NCBI GenBank assembly: GCA_003240625.1
Contig: QFMX01000001.1
Location: forward strand, 62,001-126,000
From: Sphingomonas taxi
GTDB lineage: Bacteria > Pseudomonadota > Alphaproteobacteria > Sphingomonadales > Sphingomonadaceae
Length of the DNA: 64,000 nt
Reading direction: 5' to 3'
The notes under the pieces are model-generated. The model was not told where the DNA came from and made no database searches. It saw nothing but the letters and a program-made list of their open reading frames with translations. Positions 25,761-35,597 of this stretch are shown here, in pieces. The translations under genes and the position numbers were made by a program. Position 1 is the first letter of the stretch; each line of letters starts with the position of its first letter.

Positions 25761-25866
25761 CAGTTTGGTTTTGCTTTAAGACACGCGGACACGAAATCGC
25801 GTCGTCCGAGTCGCGGGGGATCTGGCCCCTGCGCTTCGGCGGCGCCCGAGACAGGGGGACAGGCGC

Positions 25867-26739
25867 ATGGCGCCAGCCCGCGACCGGCGCACGGGGTTTT
25901 CCCGACGTCGGCAATATGGTGTGTTCATGGGCTATGTGCTCGCCGTCGCTGGTGCGGTGGTGGGCCTGGTGCTGCTCGTCGCGTCCACGTTCAATCCGCC
26001 GGCGTTTTCGGCGCTGCGCATGGGTGTCGCGGGGGTGACCACGCCGGTCTCGACCGGCCTTGCCACGGTCGGGTCGTCGATCTCGGGCATCCCCGATGCG
26101 ATCGGCAATTACTTCTTCGTGAAGCAGGAGAACGTCGCGCTGCGCGCGGATCGCGAGCGGACCCGCGCGCTGCTGATGCGGGCGCGGACGATCGCCTACG
26201 ACAACCGACGTCTGCGCAGCCTGCTGGCGATCCGCGACCGGTCGCCCGAGCCCGTCGTGACCGCGCGGCTGGTCAGTTCGAGCGCGTCGAGCGGGCGGCG
26301 CTTTGCGCTGCTCAACGCAGGCCGGTGGAGCGGTGTGAAGCCCGGCATGCCGGTACGCGGCCCCGATGGCCTGATCGGGCGCGTGGTCGAGACCGGGCCG
26401 AACGCGGCGCGCGTGCTGTTGCTGAGCGACGGCGACAGCATTGTCCCCGTCCGCCGCACCCGCGACGGTCTGCCCGCGATCGCGGCGGGGCGCGGCGACG
26501 GGATGATCGACATCCGCTCGGTCAACGCGACCAACGTGCGCTTCAACGCGGGCGACCTGTTCGTGACGACCGGCACCGGCGGCATCTACGGTCCGGGCGT
26601 ACCGGTCGCCCGCGTGACCAGGGCCGGCTCGGATTCGGTGATGGCGCGCACCTTCGCCGATCCCGACACGCTCGACTTCGCGCTGGTCGAAAAGGTGTTC
26701 ATGCCGGTCCCGCCGCCGCGCCCGATCGCGCAGCAATGA
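25867..26739 (+). CDS. mreC: rod-shape-determining protein MreC
   Basis: A 290-residue bitopic periplasmic protein. The short basic N-terminus (R-D-R-R-T-G-F-S-R-R-R) precedes one membrane helix (V-L-A-V-A-G-A-V-V-G-L-V-L-L-V). A coiled-coil-prone region E-N-V-A-L-R-A-D-R-E-R-T-R-A-L-L follows. The beta-rich domain has V-V-E-T-G-P-N-A-A-R-V-L-L-L-S-D and F-V-T-T-G-T-G-G-I-Y-G-P-G-V-P-V. It links MreB to the periplasmic penicillin-binding protein 2 complex. Starts after GGGGGACAGGCGC. Confidence 0.95.
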   Translation: MAPARDRRTGFSRRRQYGVFMGYVLAVAGAVVGLVLLVASTFNPPAFSALRMGVAGVTTPVSTGLATVGSSISGIPDAIGNYFFVKQENVALRADRERTRALLMRARTIAYDNRRLRSLLAIRDRSPEPVVTARLVSSSASSGRRFALLNAGRWSGVKPGMPVRGPDGLIGRVVETGPNAARVLLLSDGDSIVPVRRTRDGLPAIAAGRGDGMIDIRSVNATNVRFNAGDLFVTTGTGGIYGPGVPVARVTRAGSDSVMARTFADPDTLDFALVEKVFMPVPPPRPIAQQ

Positions 26740-26749
26740 GCATGCTGCG

Positions 26750-27280
26750 ATGAGCCGCCCCCGCGTCGTCGACAGCGTCGACTACAAGCCGTTCGAGACC
26801 AAGCTGCCCGCCAGCCGCGCACGGGCGATCCCCTGGGCGACGGTCATGGCCGGATCGCTGGTCACGATCATCCCGGTGGTCGCGACGATCCCCCTCCTTC
26901 CGCCGTTCGGGTTCGTCATGCTGCTGGCGTGGCGGCTGCTCGCGCGGTTCGCGTTCCGGCCCTGGGCGGCCGCCCCGCTCGGCCTGTTCGACGATCTGGT
27001 CAGCGGCCAGCCGCTGGGCAGCGCAGTGCTGATGTGGTCGCTCGCGTTTGTCGGCATCGACATGCTCGAACAGCGCCTGGCGTTCCGCGATTACTGGCAG
27101 GACTGGCTGATCGCGAGCGGCCTGATCGCGGCGTGCATCCTCGGCGGGCGGTTCATCGCGGTACCGGTCGGCGCGCATGTCGATACCGTGCTGATCGCGC
27201 AGATCGTCGTCACGATGCTGTGCTTCCCGCTCGCCGCGCGGATCGTCGCGTTCATCCAGAACAAGCGGGGCGGCGAGTGA
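26750..27280 (+). CDS. mreD: rod-shape-determining protein MreD
   Basis: A 176-residue inner-membrane protein with about five hydrophobic helices (V-V-A-T-I-P-L-L-P-P-F-G-F-V-M, W-S-L-A-F-V-G-I-D, L-I-A-S-G-L-I-A-A-C-I-L-G-G). MreD is poorly conserved, so the call rests largely on position between mreC and mrdA and on the hydropathy. Begins ten bases after mreC; its stop overlaps the mrdA GTG start. Confidence 0.9.
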   Translation: MSRPRVVDSVDYKPFETKLPASRARAIPWATVMAGSLVTIIPVVATIPLLPPFGFVMLLAWRLLARFAFRPWAAAPLGLFDDLVSGQPLGSAVLMWSLAFVGIDMLEQRLAFRDYWQDWLIASGLIAACILGGRFIAVPVGAHVDTVLIAQIVVTMLCFPLAARIVAFIQNKRGGE

Positions 27281-29349
27281 GGAACACCCCGCGGATCGTC
27301 ACCGAGATGTCGCAGGCGTACACCTTCTCCAGGCGCGCCTGGATGCTGGGCGCGGCGCAGGGTGCGGTCGGGCTCATGCTCGCCGGGCGGATGGCGTGGC
27401 TGTCGGTTGCGCAGAACGAGCGCTACACGATGTTGTCGGAGAGCAACCGCGTGAACATGACGCTGCTGCCGCCCCGCCGCGGCTGGATCGTCGACCGTCA
27501 CGGCGTGCCGATCGCCAACAACCGCACCGATTTCCGCGTCGACATCATTCCCGATCGCCTCCGCGACAAGGAGCGCGTGCTGCCGCTGCTCGGCCGCATC
27601 CTCCAGTTGCCGCCCGAGGAAGTCGAACGGATCGCGATCGACCTGGAGCACGCCGCGGGGTTCCAGCCGGTGCAAGTCGCGGAGAATCTCGACTGGGAGC
27701 GGTTCGCCGCGGTCAGCGTGCGGCTTCCCGAACTCCCCGGCGTCGCCCCGACCCGCGGGTTCGCGCGCAGCTATCCGGCGGGCGCCGCGGTCGCGCATCT
27801 GACCGGCTATGTCGGCGTGCCCAATGCCGAGCAGTATAAGAAGACGCGCGACCCGCTGCTCGTCACGCCCGGCTTCAAGCTCGGCAAGGACGGGCTGGAG
27901 AAGATGCTCGAGCCCGAACTGCGCGGCATCGCCGGCGCCAAGCGCGTCGAGGTGACGGCGCGCGGCAAGCTGGTCGCCGAACTCGCCACCAAGCCCGACG
28001 TGCCCGGCAAGACCGCGCGCCTGACGATCGATGTCGGCTTGCAGGAATATGCGGCAAGGCGGCTCGGCACCAACTCCGGATCGGTCGTGGTGATCGACAC
28101 CCGCACCGGCGAGATGCTCGCGATGGTGTCGATGCCGGCCTATGATCCGAACAGCTTTTCGGACGGGATCAGCCATCTCGAATGGCAGATGCTGAGCGAC
28201 GACGATCACGTGCCGCTGATGAACAAGGTGACGCAGGGGCTGTATCCGCCGGGTTCGACCGTAAAGCCGATGAACGGTCTCGCGCTGATGAACGCGGGCG
28301 TCGATCCGTCGACCCGCATCAATTGTTCGGGCGCAATGCGGCTCGGGACCAGCGTGTTCCATTGCCACAAGAAGAGCGGCCATGGTCCGCTCGACCTCAA
28401 GAACGCGATCATGCAGAGCTGCGACATCTATTTCTACGAGATGGCGCGCCGGGTCGGATACAACGCGATCGCGCCGGTCGCGCGCGTGCTGGGGCTGGGC
28501 CAGAAGTTCGACCTGCCCTTCTCGACGCAGCGCTACGGCACGGTCCCCGATCCGGCGTGGAAGCTGAAGAAATACAAGCACGACTGGACCGTCGCGGACT
28601 CGCTCAACGCGTCGATCGGCCAGGGCTATGTGCTCGCCAACCCGTTGCAGCTCGCGGTGATGGCGGCGCGGCTCGCATCGGGGCGGGCGTTGCAGCCGAG
28701 CATATTGGCGAACCACGTCCACCGCGACTCCCCTGCCCTGGCAATCGATTCCGAGCATCTCGCGCGCGTCCGGGATGCGATGTTCGGGGTGATCAATCAG
28801 GGCGGCACCGGCGGCGCGGCCAAGCTGCTGATCCCCGGCGTCGCGATCGCGGGCAAGACCGGTACCGCGCAGGTCCGCCGCATCACGATGGCGGAGCGGC
28901 GTTCGGGCGTGCTGAAGAATGGCCAGCTGCCGTTCAAGATGCGCGACCATGCGCTGTTCATCGGCTTCGCGCCCGCCGACAATCCGCGCTATGCGCTCGC
29001 GGTCGTGCTCGAGCATAACGGCCACACCGTGCGCAACCTCGACACGCCGATGATCGCCCGCGACATCATGACCTATATGCTCGACCGCGACCGTGCGCTG
29101 AAATCGCTCGCCGAGGTCGAACCGACCTGGGGCGGCGATATCCGCACGCGCATGGCGGCGACCGCGGAGACGTATCGCAAGGCGCAATCCGCCCCGCCCG
29201 CGGCGATCGCCACCAAGACCGACGCGATCGTGCCCAGCGACGCCCCGGCGGTGGTCAACGCCACCGATATGGCCAACGCGACGCAGGAAGCGCTCACCAC
29301 GCCCGGCAGCACGGTCGCCGAGGACGATACGCGGGACCGCCAGCAATGA
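27277..29349 (+). CDS. mrdA: penicillin-binding protein 2 (elongasome transpeptidase)
   Basis: A 690-residue class B PBP that cross-links peptidoglycan during elongation. One N-terminal helix follows F-S-R-R-A-W-M-L-G. The pedestal has P-P-R-R-G-W-I-V-D-R-H-G. The transpeptidase active site is Y-P-P-G-S-T-V-K-P (SxxK), with S-L-N-A-S-I-G-Q-G-Y and A-G-K-T-G-T-A-Q (KTG) further on. The start is taken as GTG 27277, which gives a GTGA overlap with mreD; ATG at 27307 is the alternative and would remove ten residues. The C-terminus has an Ala/Thr-rich, low-complexity tail. Confidence 0.96.
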   Translation: MRNTPRIVTEMSQAYTFSRRAWMLGAAQGAVGLMLAGRMAWLSVAQNERYTMLSESNRVNMTLLPPRRGWIVDRHGVPIANNRTDFRVDIIPDRLRDKERVLPLLGRILQLPPEEVERIAIDLEHAAGFQPVQVAENLDWERFAAVSVRLPELPGVAPTRGFARSYPAGAAVAHLTGYVGVPNAEQYKKTRDPLLVTPGFKLGKDGLEKMLEPELRGIAGAKRVEVTARGKLVAELATKPDVPGKTARLTIDVGLQEYAARRLGTNSGSVVVIDTRTGEMLAMVSMPAYDPNSFSDGISHLEWQMLSDDDHVPLMNKVTQGLYPPGSTVKPMNGLALMNAGVDPSTRINCSGAMRLGTSVFHCHKKSGHGPLDLKNAIMQSCDIYFYEMARRVGYNAIAPVARVLGLGQKFDLPFSTQRYGTVPDPAWKLKKYKHDWTVADSLNASIGQGYVLANPLQLAVMAARLASGRALQPSILANHVHRDSPALAIDSEHLARVRDAMFGVINQGGTGGAAKLLIPGVAIAGKTGTAQVRRITMAERRSGVLKNGQLPFKMRDHALFIGFAPADNPRYALAVVLEHNGHTVRNLDTPMIARDIMTYMLDRDRALKSLAEVEPTWGGDIRTRMAATAETYRKAQSAPPAAIATKTDAIVPSDAPAVVNATDMANATQEALTTPGSTVAEDDTRDRQQ

Positions 29350-29383
29350 CTCCCGACCGAATGACCCCCATCAGGCGCACGCG

Positions 29384-30490
29384 ATGAACCGTATCGTCCC
29401 CGAACCGCTCGCCAAGCTTCCCTGGCTGGTGATCATCCTGGTCATCGCGATCGGCTGTTTCGGGCAGATCGTGCTGTATTCGGCGGCGGGCGGCTCGCTG
29501 CGGCCCTGGGCGCTGTCGCAGGGTATCCGCTTCTTCGTGCTGCTCGCCGGCGCGATGGGGCTGTCCTACATCCCCGAGCGCACGTGGAAGGCCGCCGCGC
29601 TGCCCGCCTATGCGCTGATCGTGCTGTCGCTGATCGCGGTCGAGATCCTCGGCAAGGTCTCCGGCGGGTCGCAGCGTTGGCTCGACCTCGGCTTCATCCG
29701 CCTCCAGCCGTCCGAGTTCATGAAGCCCGCGATCGTGCTGGCGGCGGCGAAATTCTACGACATGCTCCCGCCCGGCGAGACGCGCCGGTTCGGCGGGATC
29801 TGGCCCGCCGCGCTGCTGATCGCCGTTCCCGCGGCGATCGTGATGAAGCAGCCCGATCTCGGCACCGCGCTGATGATCAGCTCGGGCGGCGCGACCGTCA
29901 TGTTCCTCGCGGGTGTGCCCCTCCGGCTGTTCGTGGGCGGCGCGATCGCCGCCGCGATCGCGATCCCGCTCTCGATCAACTTCCTGCTGCACGACTATCA
30001 GCGCAACCGCATCCTCATCTTCCTCGATCCCGAGAGCGATCCGCTCGGCACCGGCTATCACATCAGTCAGTCGAAGATCGCGATCGGCTCGGGCGGGATC
30101 TGGGGCAAGGGCTTCCTCCAGGGCACGCAAAGCCATCTCGACTACCTCCCCGAAGGCCATACCGACTTCGTCTTCGCGACGATGGCGGAAGAATGGGGGC
30201 TGGTCGGCGGCTGCCTGCTGATCCTCGCCTTCCTGCTGGTGATCCGCTGGGGGATCGAGGTCGGCCAGCGCGCCAACAGCCGCTTCGCCAGGCTGACCGC
30301 GGCCGGCCTCGCCACGACAATCTTCTTCTACGTCGCGATCAACCTGATGATGGTGATGGGCCTTGCGCCGGTCGTCGGCATCCCGCTGCCGCTGGTGAGC
30401 TTCGGCAGTTCGGCGCAGATGACCGTGCTGCTGTGCCTCGGCATCCTGATGTCGATCGACCGCCAGAACCGCAAGACGGTCGGCTGGTAG
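29384..30490 (+). CDS. rodA: peptidoglycan polymerase RodA
   Basis: A 368-residue SEDS glycosyltransferase with about ten membrane helices that polymerises lipid II together with PBP2. Recognised by R-W-L-D-L-G-F-I-R-L-Q-P-S-E-F-M-K, K-Q-P-D-L-G-T-A-L, L-P-E-G-H-T-D-F-V-F-A and the C-terminal L-P-L-V-S-F-G-S-S. The catalytic-type aspartate region Y-L-P-E-G-H-T-D is intact. Last gene of the operon, 34 bases after mrdA. Confidence 0.97.
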   Translation: MNRIVPEPLAKLPWLVIILVIAIGCFGQIVLYSAAGGSLRPWALSQGIRFFVLLAGAMGLSYIPERTWKAAALPAYALIVLSLIAVEILGKVSGGSQRWLDLGFIRLQPSEFMKPAIVLAAAKFYDMLPPGETRRFGGIWPAALLIAVPAAIVMKQPDLGTALMISSGGATVMFLAGVPLRLFVGGAIAAAIAIPLSINFLLHDYQRNRILIFLDPESDPLGTGYHISQSKIAIGSGGIWGKGFLQGTQSHLDYLPEGHTDFVFATMAEEWGLVGGCLLILAFLLVIRWGIEVGQRANSRFARLTAAGLATTIFFYVAINLMMVMGLAPVVGIPLPLVSFGSSAQMTVLLCLGILMSIDRQNRKTVGW

Positions 30491-30648
30491 GCGGGATAAT
30501 TCGGCTTATTTCGCGAAAAAGCGGCTCGATCGACGAAAACGGACTCGGATCGGCGAAAAGGGGGTTGCGGCCCCCGATGAGTCTGCTAACAGCGCGCCTC
30601 CAGCAGCGGGGCGCCACACCAGGGCGCCACTCAAAACCGCCCCGGAAT

Positions 30649-31050
<402 letters not shown>

Positions 31051-31119
31051 CTCTGTGTTTCGCTACTTCGAGCACTCTTCATATCCGCGCGAAAGTTGGC
31101 GTGTATGAGTGATCGGACA

Positions 31120-31665
31120 CTATCTCAGCAGGCGAGCGGGATTGCCCGCGACGGTCACGCCATCGGGAACATCGCGCGTCACGACGCTGCCTGCGCCGAC
31201 GATCGCGTTGTCGCCGACGGTGATGCCCGGCAGGACCAGCGCGCCGCCGCCTATCCAGACGTTTCGACCGATGGTGACCGACCGCCCGAACTCGAGCATC
31301 TGGCGACGCTGAGCCGGATCGCGCGGATGATCGGCGGTGAGAATCTGCACGCCCGGACCGATCTGCGTGCCCGCACCGATCCGCACGGGCACGACATCGA
31401 GCACCGTGCACCCGAAATTGAGAAACACGCCCTCACCGAGATGAATGTTATAGCCATAGTCGCAATGGAACGGCGGTCGGATCGTCGCACCACGCCCCGC
31501 GTGACCAAGCCCTTCGACCAGCAGCGCATGACGCTCCGCCGCGGTCGCCGTCGACGCGCGGTTGTAGCGGTCGCACCACGCAGCGGCACGCGCCGCGTCG
31601 GCAACGAGTTCCGGGTCGTCGGCGGTGTAGAGCTGGCCCGCCAGCATCCGCTCCTTCTGCGTCAT
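31120..31665 (-). CDS. maltose/galactoside O-acetyltransferase-like enzyme
   Basis: A 181-residue left-handed beta-helix (hexapeptide repeat) acetyltransferase of the Maa/LacA/NodL group. The N-terminal M-T-Q-K-E-R-M-L-A-G-Q-L-Y helix is family-typical. Then F-H-C-D-Y-G-Y-N-I-H-L-G, F-L-N-F-G-C-T-V-L-D, the catalytic-His loop L-T-A-D-H-P, and I-G-x-N-V-W-I-G-G-G-A-L-V-L-P-G-I-T-V-G-D-N. It transfers acetyl from acetyl-CoA to a sugar hydroxyl. Follows the DUF1349 gene by five bases on the same strand, so the two are probably co-transcribed. Confidence 0.9.
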   Translation of the reverse strand: MTQKERMLAGQLYTADDPELVADAARAAAWCDRYNRASTATAAERHALLVEGLGHAGRGATIRPPFHCDYGYNIHLGEGVFLNFGCTVLDVVPVRIGAGTQIGPGVQILTADHPRDPAQRRQMLEFGRSVTIGRNVWIGGGALVLPGITVGDNAIVGAGSVVTRDVPDGVTVAGNPARLLR

Positions 31666-31670
31666 CGCGA

Positions 31671-32360
31671 TCAACTCAGGTCGTGAAGGTCCTTGCCCAA
31701 CGGGGCTGTGATGCTCAGGTCGGAGAAATGCACCTCCAGTCCGGCACGTTCGGGCGTGCAGGCCATCGGTCCGACTTGATATGCGGGGGCGATCGGAAAG
31801 GGCGCCAGTCTGACCAGGGGCCAGGTCTTGCCGTCCGCCGACACCTGCAACCGCAGGACGCCCTTTGCCACGGTCGCGCGCATCCAAAAGTCCTGCGCGT
31901 CATGCTCGTAGGGACCGGTCGCCCAGTCGGACTTTCCATCGGTCAGCACGCTGCTCAGCATGGCGCGCCCGTCGGACAATTCGATCCCCGCCTTGACCCA
32001 GCATCGTTCGTCGACCCGCACCATGATGCCGGCCTGATCGTAGAGTTTCTGATACTGGCCGCGAATGCGCAGTTGGGCGGTAAACGCGGCAGGTGCTGTG
32101 AAGCCGAGAAAATGGCCGCTGTCCCGGGTGAAGCCGTAATGCGTCTCGCGCCAGAAATCGCTGCCCTTGTCGGTGACGAGCGTCAGGTCTCCGCCGGGTG
32201 CGACCTTCCAGGCCTTGGGCGCATTCAGCCAGCGACCGTCGCGGCGCCCAAGTGCCGCGGTTGCCGAGCGCTGCGCGGTCGCGACGCCGGCGCTGCCCGC
32301 GATCGCAAGCGCTGCCGCACCACCGATCACCGTCCGCCTGCTCACCCGATCCTCCGTCAT
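31671..32360 (-). CDS. Tat-exported DUF1349 protein (concanavalin-like)
   Basis: A 229-residue protein from the ATG at 32360. Twin-arginine signal V-S-R-R-T-V-I-G-G then a hydrophobic stretch to A-T-A-Q. The rest is a DUF1349 beta-sandwich (W-x-x-T-H-Y-G-F region, Y-D-Q-A-G-I-M-V-R-V-D, C-W-V-K-A-G-I-E, and V-G-P-M-A-C-T-P-E-R-A-G-L). Such domains resemble lectins or glycosidase accessory modules; activity is unknown. Divergent from a TetR regulator with a perfect palindrome between them. Confidence 0.85.
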   Translation of the reverse strand: MTEDRVSRRTVIGGAAALAIAGSAGVATAQRSATAALGRRDGRWLNAPKAWKVAPGGDLTLVTDKGSDFWRETHYGFTRDSGHFLGFTAPAAFTAQLRIRGQYQKLYDQAGIMVRVDERCWVKAGIELSDGRAMLSSVLTDGKSDWATGPYEHDAQDFWMRATVAKGVLRLQVSADGKTWPLVRLAPFPIAPAYQVGPMACTPERAGLEVHFSDLSITAPLGKDLHDLS

Positions 32361-32391
32361 GGCCGCTACCTTCCAATCATCCTCAATGTTA

Positions 32392-32405
32392 TGTACATAT
32401 GTACA
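32392..32405. promoter_or_regulatory. candidate TetR-family operator
   Basis: TGTACATATGTACA is a perfect 14-base palindrome in the 71-base gap between the DUF1349 gene and the divergent TetR gene. It begins 27 bases before the regulator start. TetR-family proteins typically bind such dyads and repress both the target and their own gene. Confidence 0.7.
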
Positions 32406-32431
32406 CATGCCGAGATCGAGGTAAAGAGGCG

Positions 32432-32980
32432 ATGACCCAACAGTCCCGGCGCAACGATCCCGCTCGGCGGCAGCGCATCATCGATGCGACACTTTCGGTC
32501 ATTGCCGATCATGGGACCGCGGCAACGACCCATCGCCGCATCGCCGAGGCTGCGCAGGTGCCGCTCGGGTCGGTCACCTATTATTTCGCGACGCTGGAGG
32601 ACCTGCTGACGGCAGCCTTCCTGCAACTTGCCGCCGAATCCTCCGCTGCCTTTCGCGCGCGCCTGGAAGTCGCGACGGACCGCGCGACAGCGTGTTCGGC
32701 GGTCGTCGACATCATCGCCAACCAGGTCTGGGCGGAGCCGCGCACCCTGTTGCTGAGCTACGAACTATACGCCTTTGCCGCGCGTCATCCGGCAGTCGGC
32801 GCCGTCATGCAGCAATGGATGGACAGCAGCCGCGATGCGCTGGGCCGTTTCTTCGATCCGCTCACGGCGCGCGCGCTCGACGCGCTGATCGAGGGTATCG
32901 GCATCCACAATTCGATCGATCGCGCGCCCCTCGACCGCGATGCGGTCAAGATCATCGTCGAGCGGATTGCCGGGTGTTAG
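32432..32980 (+). CDS. TetR-family transcriptional regulator
   Basis: A 182-residue regulator started at the ATG at 32432, behind AAAGAGG. The N-terminal helix-turn-helix domain is clear: R-R-Q-R-I-I-D-A-T-L, H-G-T-A-A-T-T-H-R-R-I-A-E-A-A-Q-V-P-L-G-S-V-T-Y-Y-F. The C-terminal ligand domain is divergent. It faces the DUF1349/acetyltransferase pair and probably controls it through the palindrome at 32392. Confidence 0.93.
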   Translation: MTQQSRRNDPARRQRIIDATLSVIADHGTAATTHRRIAEAAQVPLGSVTYYFATLEDLLTAAFLQLAAESSAAFRARLEVATDRATACSAVVDIIANQVWAEPRTLLLSYELYAFAARHPAVGAVMQQWMDSSRDALGRFFDPLTARALDALIEGIGIHNSIDRAPLDRDAVKIIVERIAGC

Positions 32981-33479
32981 CCGGTCCGATCCATCAGGCT
33001 ACCTCGGCGAACGCGGCACGACGGTCAGGATCAAGATCATGCCGAAAGCATCACGGCCGCATGATCGCGATCGGCCGCTGTTCCAAGGTCTATCGGTCCT
33101 ATGCAAGGCCAGAGCAGCGCACATGCGCTTAGCGACATCTTATCGACGCGAGCCTTCATAACACGCCCCCCATGATCACGGCCGGGGGGCGAATGTGCCG
33201 CTCGCCATATTCCGCGAAAAACCGGGCAGAGCCGACCACCCCGGCCGCCCCCCTCTACAGGACGCGTGTCACCCGAACATTGCCGTAGCGCGGCTAAAGA
33301 CTGAAACGTACGGAGATCAACCACTTACTTGGCACAGCCGGGCATAGGCTCTCCAGGCGAAGCATCGGCGGCATGGCGTTCGCGTTTCACTGGGAAACGC
33401 TACCAAGGCTTAATGCTATTGATAATCTATCGCAGATATATAAGAGCGCCCACAGCGGAATGAGACGAAGGGGCGGAAT
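32981..33479. other. 499-base gap before the siderophore receptor
   Basis: No supportable gene. A short frame near 32990-33100 reads somewhat like protein but has no start or family match. Near the receptor there is GCGTTTC-ACTGG-GAAACGC (33382-33400), a perfect 7-bp dyad, and an AT-rich stretch with T-G-A-T-A-A-T-C-T-A-T (about 33420-33435) that might be a weak Fur-type site. Both are only candidates. Confidence 0.5.
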
Positions 33480-35582
33480 ATGGGGAAGTTGATTGTTGTG
33501 GCCGGTATGGCGAGCGTGCTGGCCAGTTCAGCGGCCTGGGCGCAGGATGCGGAGCCGGTTTCGCCGGAGAATGAAATCGTGGTGACCGGCGCCATCGCCG
33601 GCACGAAGACCGAAACCCCGCTGATCGAGCTGCCGCAGCCGCTGACCATCATCCCGGCGGACCGGTATCTGTCGCAGGGCGCGATCAACATCAGTGACAC
33701 GGTAAAGTACGCCGCCGGCGTCCTCGCCAATCCCTATGGCCGCGATACCCGGGTCGATGGCTTCAACGTGCGCGGCATCAGCGCGCTGCAGTTCCGCGAC
33801 GGCATGCGCGACATCTTCTCCTATTATGCCAGCATCCCCTCGGACCCGTATAATTTCTCGCGGGTCGAGATCGTACGCGGCCCGGCATCGGTGCTGTTCG
33901 GGCAGGGCTCGATCGGCGGTCTCGTCAACCTCGTCTCCAAGACGCCCGAGTTCCGCACCGGCGGCGAGTTGAACCTCGTCTATGGCAGCTACGACCGCAA
34001 GGAGGCGCTAGGGGATATCAACCTGGCGCTCGGCGACACGCTGGCGATCCGTGCGGTCGGACGCGTGCGCGACGCCGACACCTTTATCGATCATGTTCCC
34101 GACGACCGCGTGATGTTCGCGCCGTCGATCCGCTGGCAGCCGACGCCGGATACCGACCTGATCCTGACCGGCCTGTACCAGAAGGACGATACCGGCTCGA
34201 CCTCGCAGTTCCTGCCGATCGTCGGCACCTTCGCGCCCAATCCCGACAATCCGGGCGGGCGGCTCGATCCCTACACCTTCGTCGGCAAGGCCGGCTGGGA
34301 CCGCTATGCCGGCCGCTCGCTCCAGGGTGGCGGGTCGCTGGTCCACCGCTTCTCGGAAAATATTCGTATCAGCCTGAAGGCACGATACATCGACAGCGAC
34401 CTCGAATATTTCACGCATTACGCCGACAGCTATACCAACCCGACCAATCCGTTCGCGGTCTATGGCACCGATGGCCGCACCATCGGGCTGTACGCCGAGG
34501 CCAGCGATGCGCGGATGAACGTCTTCTCGACCGACAACAACGTCCAGCTCAAGTTCAACACTGGCGCAGAGATCGAGCACACGCTGCTGGCCGGCCTCGA
34601 CTATAGCTGGAACAAGGTCGGCAAGCGGTTCGCGGCCACGGCGCTGGAGACGGTCGATCTCTACGACATCGATTATGATTCGCTGCAGACCTACGACCCC
34701 AGCGGCCCGTTCGCCTATGACTCGCAGAAGCAGCTCGGCGTTTACGTTCAGGACCAGATCCGCTTCTTCGACCGCGTGTCGGTGATCGTTGGCGCCCGCC
34801 GCGACCATGTGACGAACTCCTCCGGTCAGGAGGACAATGCCACCACCTTCCGCGCCGGCATCATCGGCGAGGTCGGCGCAGGCTTCTCGCCCTTCTTCAG
34901 CTACACCGAGAGTTTCCTGCCGATCGCCGGCCGGCTGACGGGGCCCGGCGGCGTCCCGACCGACCCGTTCAAACCGCAGTTGGGCACGCAATATGAGGCA
35001 GGGGTGAAGTGGCAGCCCGATCTCCGGACGCTGGTCACCGTGACCGGTTTCAAGATCAAGGAACGCAACCGCGTCCTCTATCTGGCGAACAACGTGACGA
35101 CCCAGTCCGGCGAATTGTCCACCAAGGGCGTAGAGTTCGAGGCGAGCCGCGTCCTGCCGGGCAATTTCGAACTCCTGGTCAACTATGGCTACAGCCAGCT
35201 CGATTCCGAGGTGAACACCAGTCTCGACTATATGCCGCGCCACACCGCGTCGATCTGGTCGACCAAGACCTTCGGCGACACCAGCGGACCGCAGCTGAGG
35301 CTCGGCGCAGGCGTGGTCTATAGCGGTGAGAGCAAGTCAACCGGGGCGCTCGATCCCTATGGTCTCAACGCCGCAATCGCTCCCGGCACGCTGTACACGA
35401 TCGTCACCCCGTCGCGCACGACGGTCGATGCGCTGGCGGAGATCAGCTGGAACAAGTGGCGCTTGGCGATTAACGCGACCAACCTGCTGGACAACCGTGG
35501 TTTCGCGTCCTGCCTCGCGCGTGGGGACTGCTTCATGGCCGCCCCGCGCAACGTCATGGCGACGCTGGGCTTTCGGTTCTAG
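33480..35582 (+). CDS. TonB-dependent siderophore-type receptor
   Basis: A 700-residue outer-membrane receptor. Signal peptide ends S-S-A-A-W-A-Q. The TonB box region is N-E-I-V-V-T-G-A. The plug has P-Q-P-L-T-I-I-P, D-T-V-K-Y-A-A-G-V, R-V-D-G-F-N-V-R-G and R-V-E-I-V-R-G-P-A-S-V-L-F-G-Q-G-S-I-G-G-L-V-N-L-V-S-K, the arrangement of FhuA/FpvA-type ferric-siderophore receptors. It lacks the extra STN signalling domain, so it does not itself signal to an ECF factor. Barrel ends with G-F-R-F. A stand-alone gene whose ligand is unknown. Confidence 0.93.
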   Translation: MGKLIVVAGMASVLASSAAWAQDAEPVSPENEIVVTGAIAGTKTETPLIELPQPLTIIPADRYLSQGAINISDTVKYAAGVLANPYGRDTRVDGFNVRGISALQFRDGMRDIFSYYASIPSDPYNFSRVEIVRGPASVLFGQGSIGGLVNLVSKTPEFRTGGELNLVYGSYDRKEALGDINLALGDTLAIRAVGRVRDADTFIDHVPDDRVMFAPSIRWQPTPDTDLILTGLYQKDDTGSTSQFLPIVGTFAPNPDNPGGRLDPYTFVGKAGWDRYAGRSLQGGGSLVHRFSENIRISLKARYIDSDLEYFTHYADSYTNPTNPFAVYGTDGRTIGLYAEASDARMNVFSTDNNVQLKFNTGAEIEHTLLAGLDYSWNKVGKRFAATALETVDLYDIDYDSLQTYDPSGPFAYDSQKQLGVYVQDQIRFFDRVSVIVGARRDHVTNSSGQEDNATTFRAGIIGEVGAGFSPFFSYTESFLPIAGRLTGPGGVPTDPFKPQLGTQYEAGVKWQPDLRTLVTVTGFKIKERNRVLYLANNVTTQSGELSTKGVEFEASRVLPGNFELLVNYGYSQLDSEVNTSLDYMPRHTASIWSTKTFGDTSGPQLRLGAGVVYSGESKSTGALDPYGLNAAIAPGTLYTIVTPSRTTVDALAEISWNKWRLAINATNLLDNRGFASCLARGDCFMAAPRNVMATLGFRF

Positions 35583-35597
35583 CAGGCGACGGCTTAG

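Noticed and set aside
27091..29346. 751-codon minus-strand frame opposite penicillin-binding protein 2
   Set aside because: Shadow of mrdA; the translation is Arg/His-rich without family motifs.
33415..33440. Fur box before the siderophore receptor
   Set aside because: Only one TGATAAT half is convincing; the second half does not match, so it is mentioned only as a possibility.
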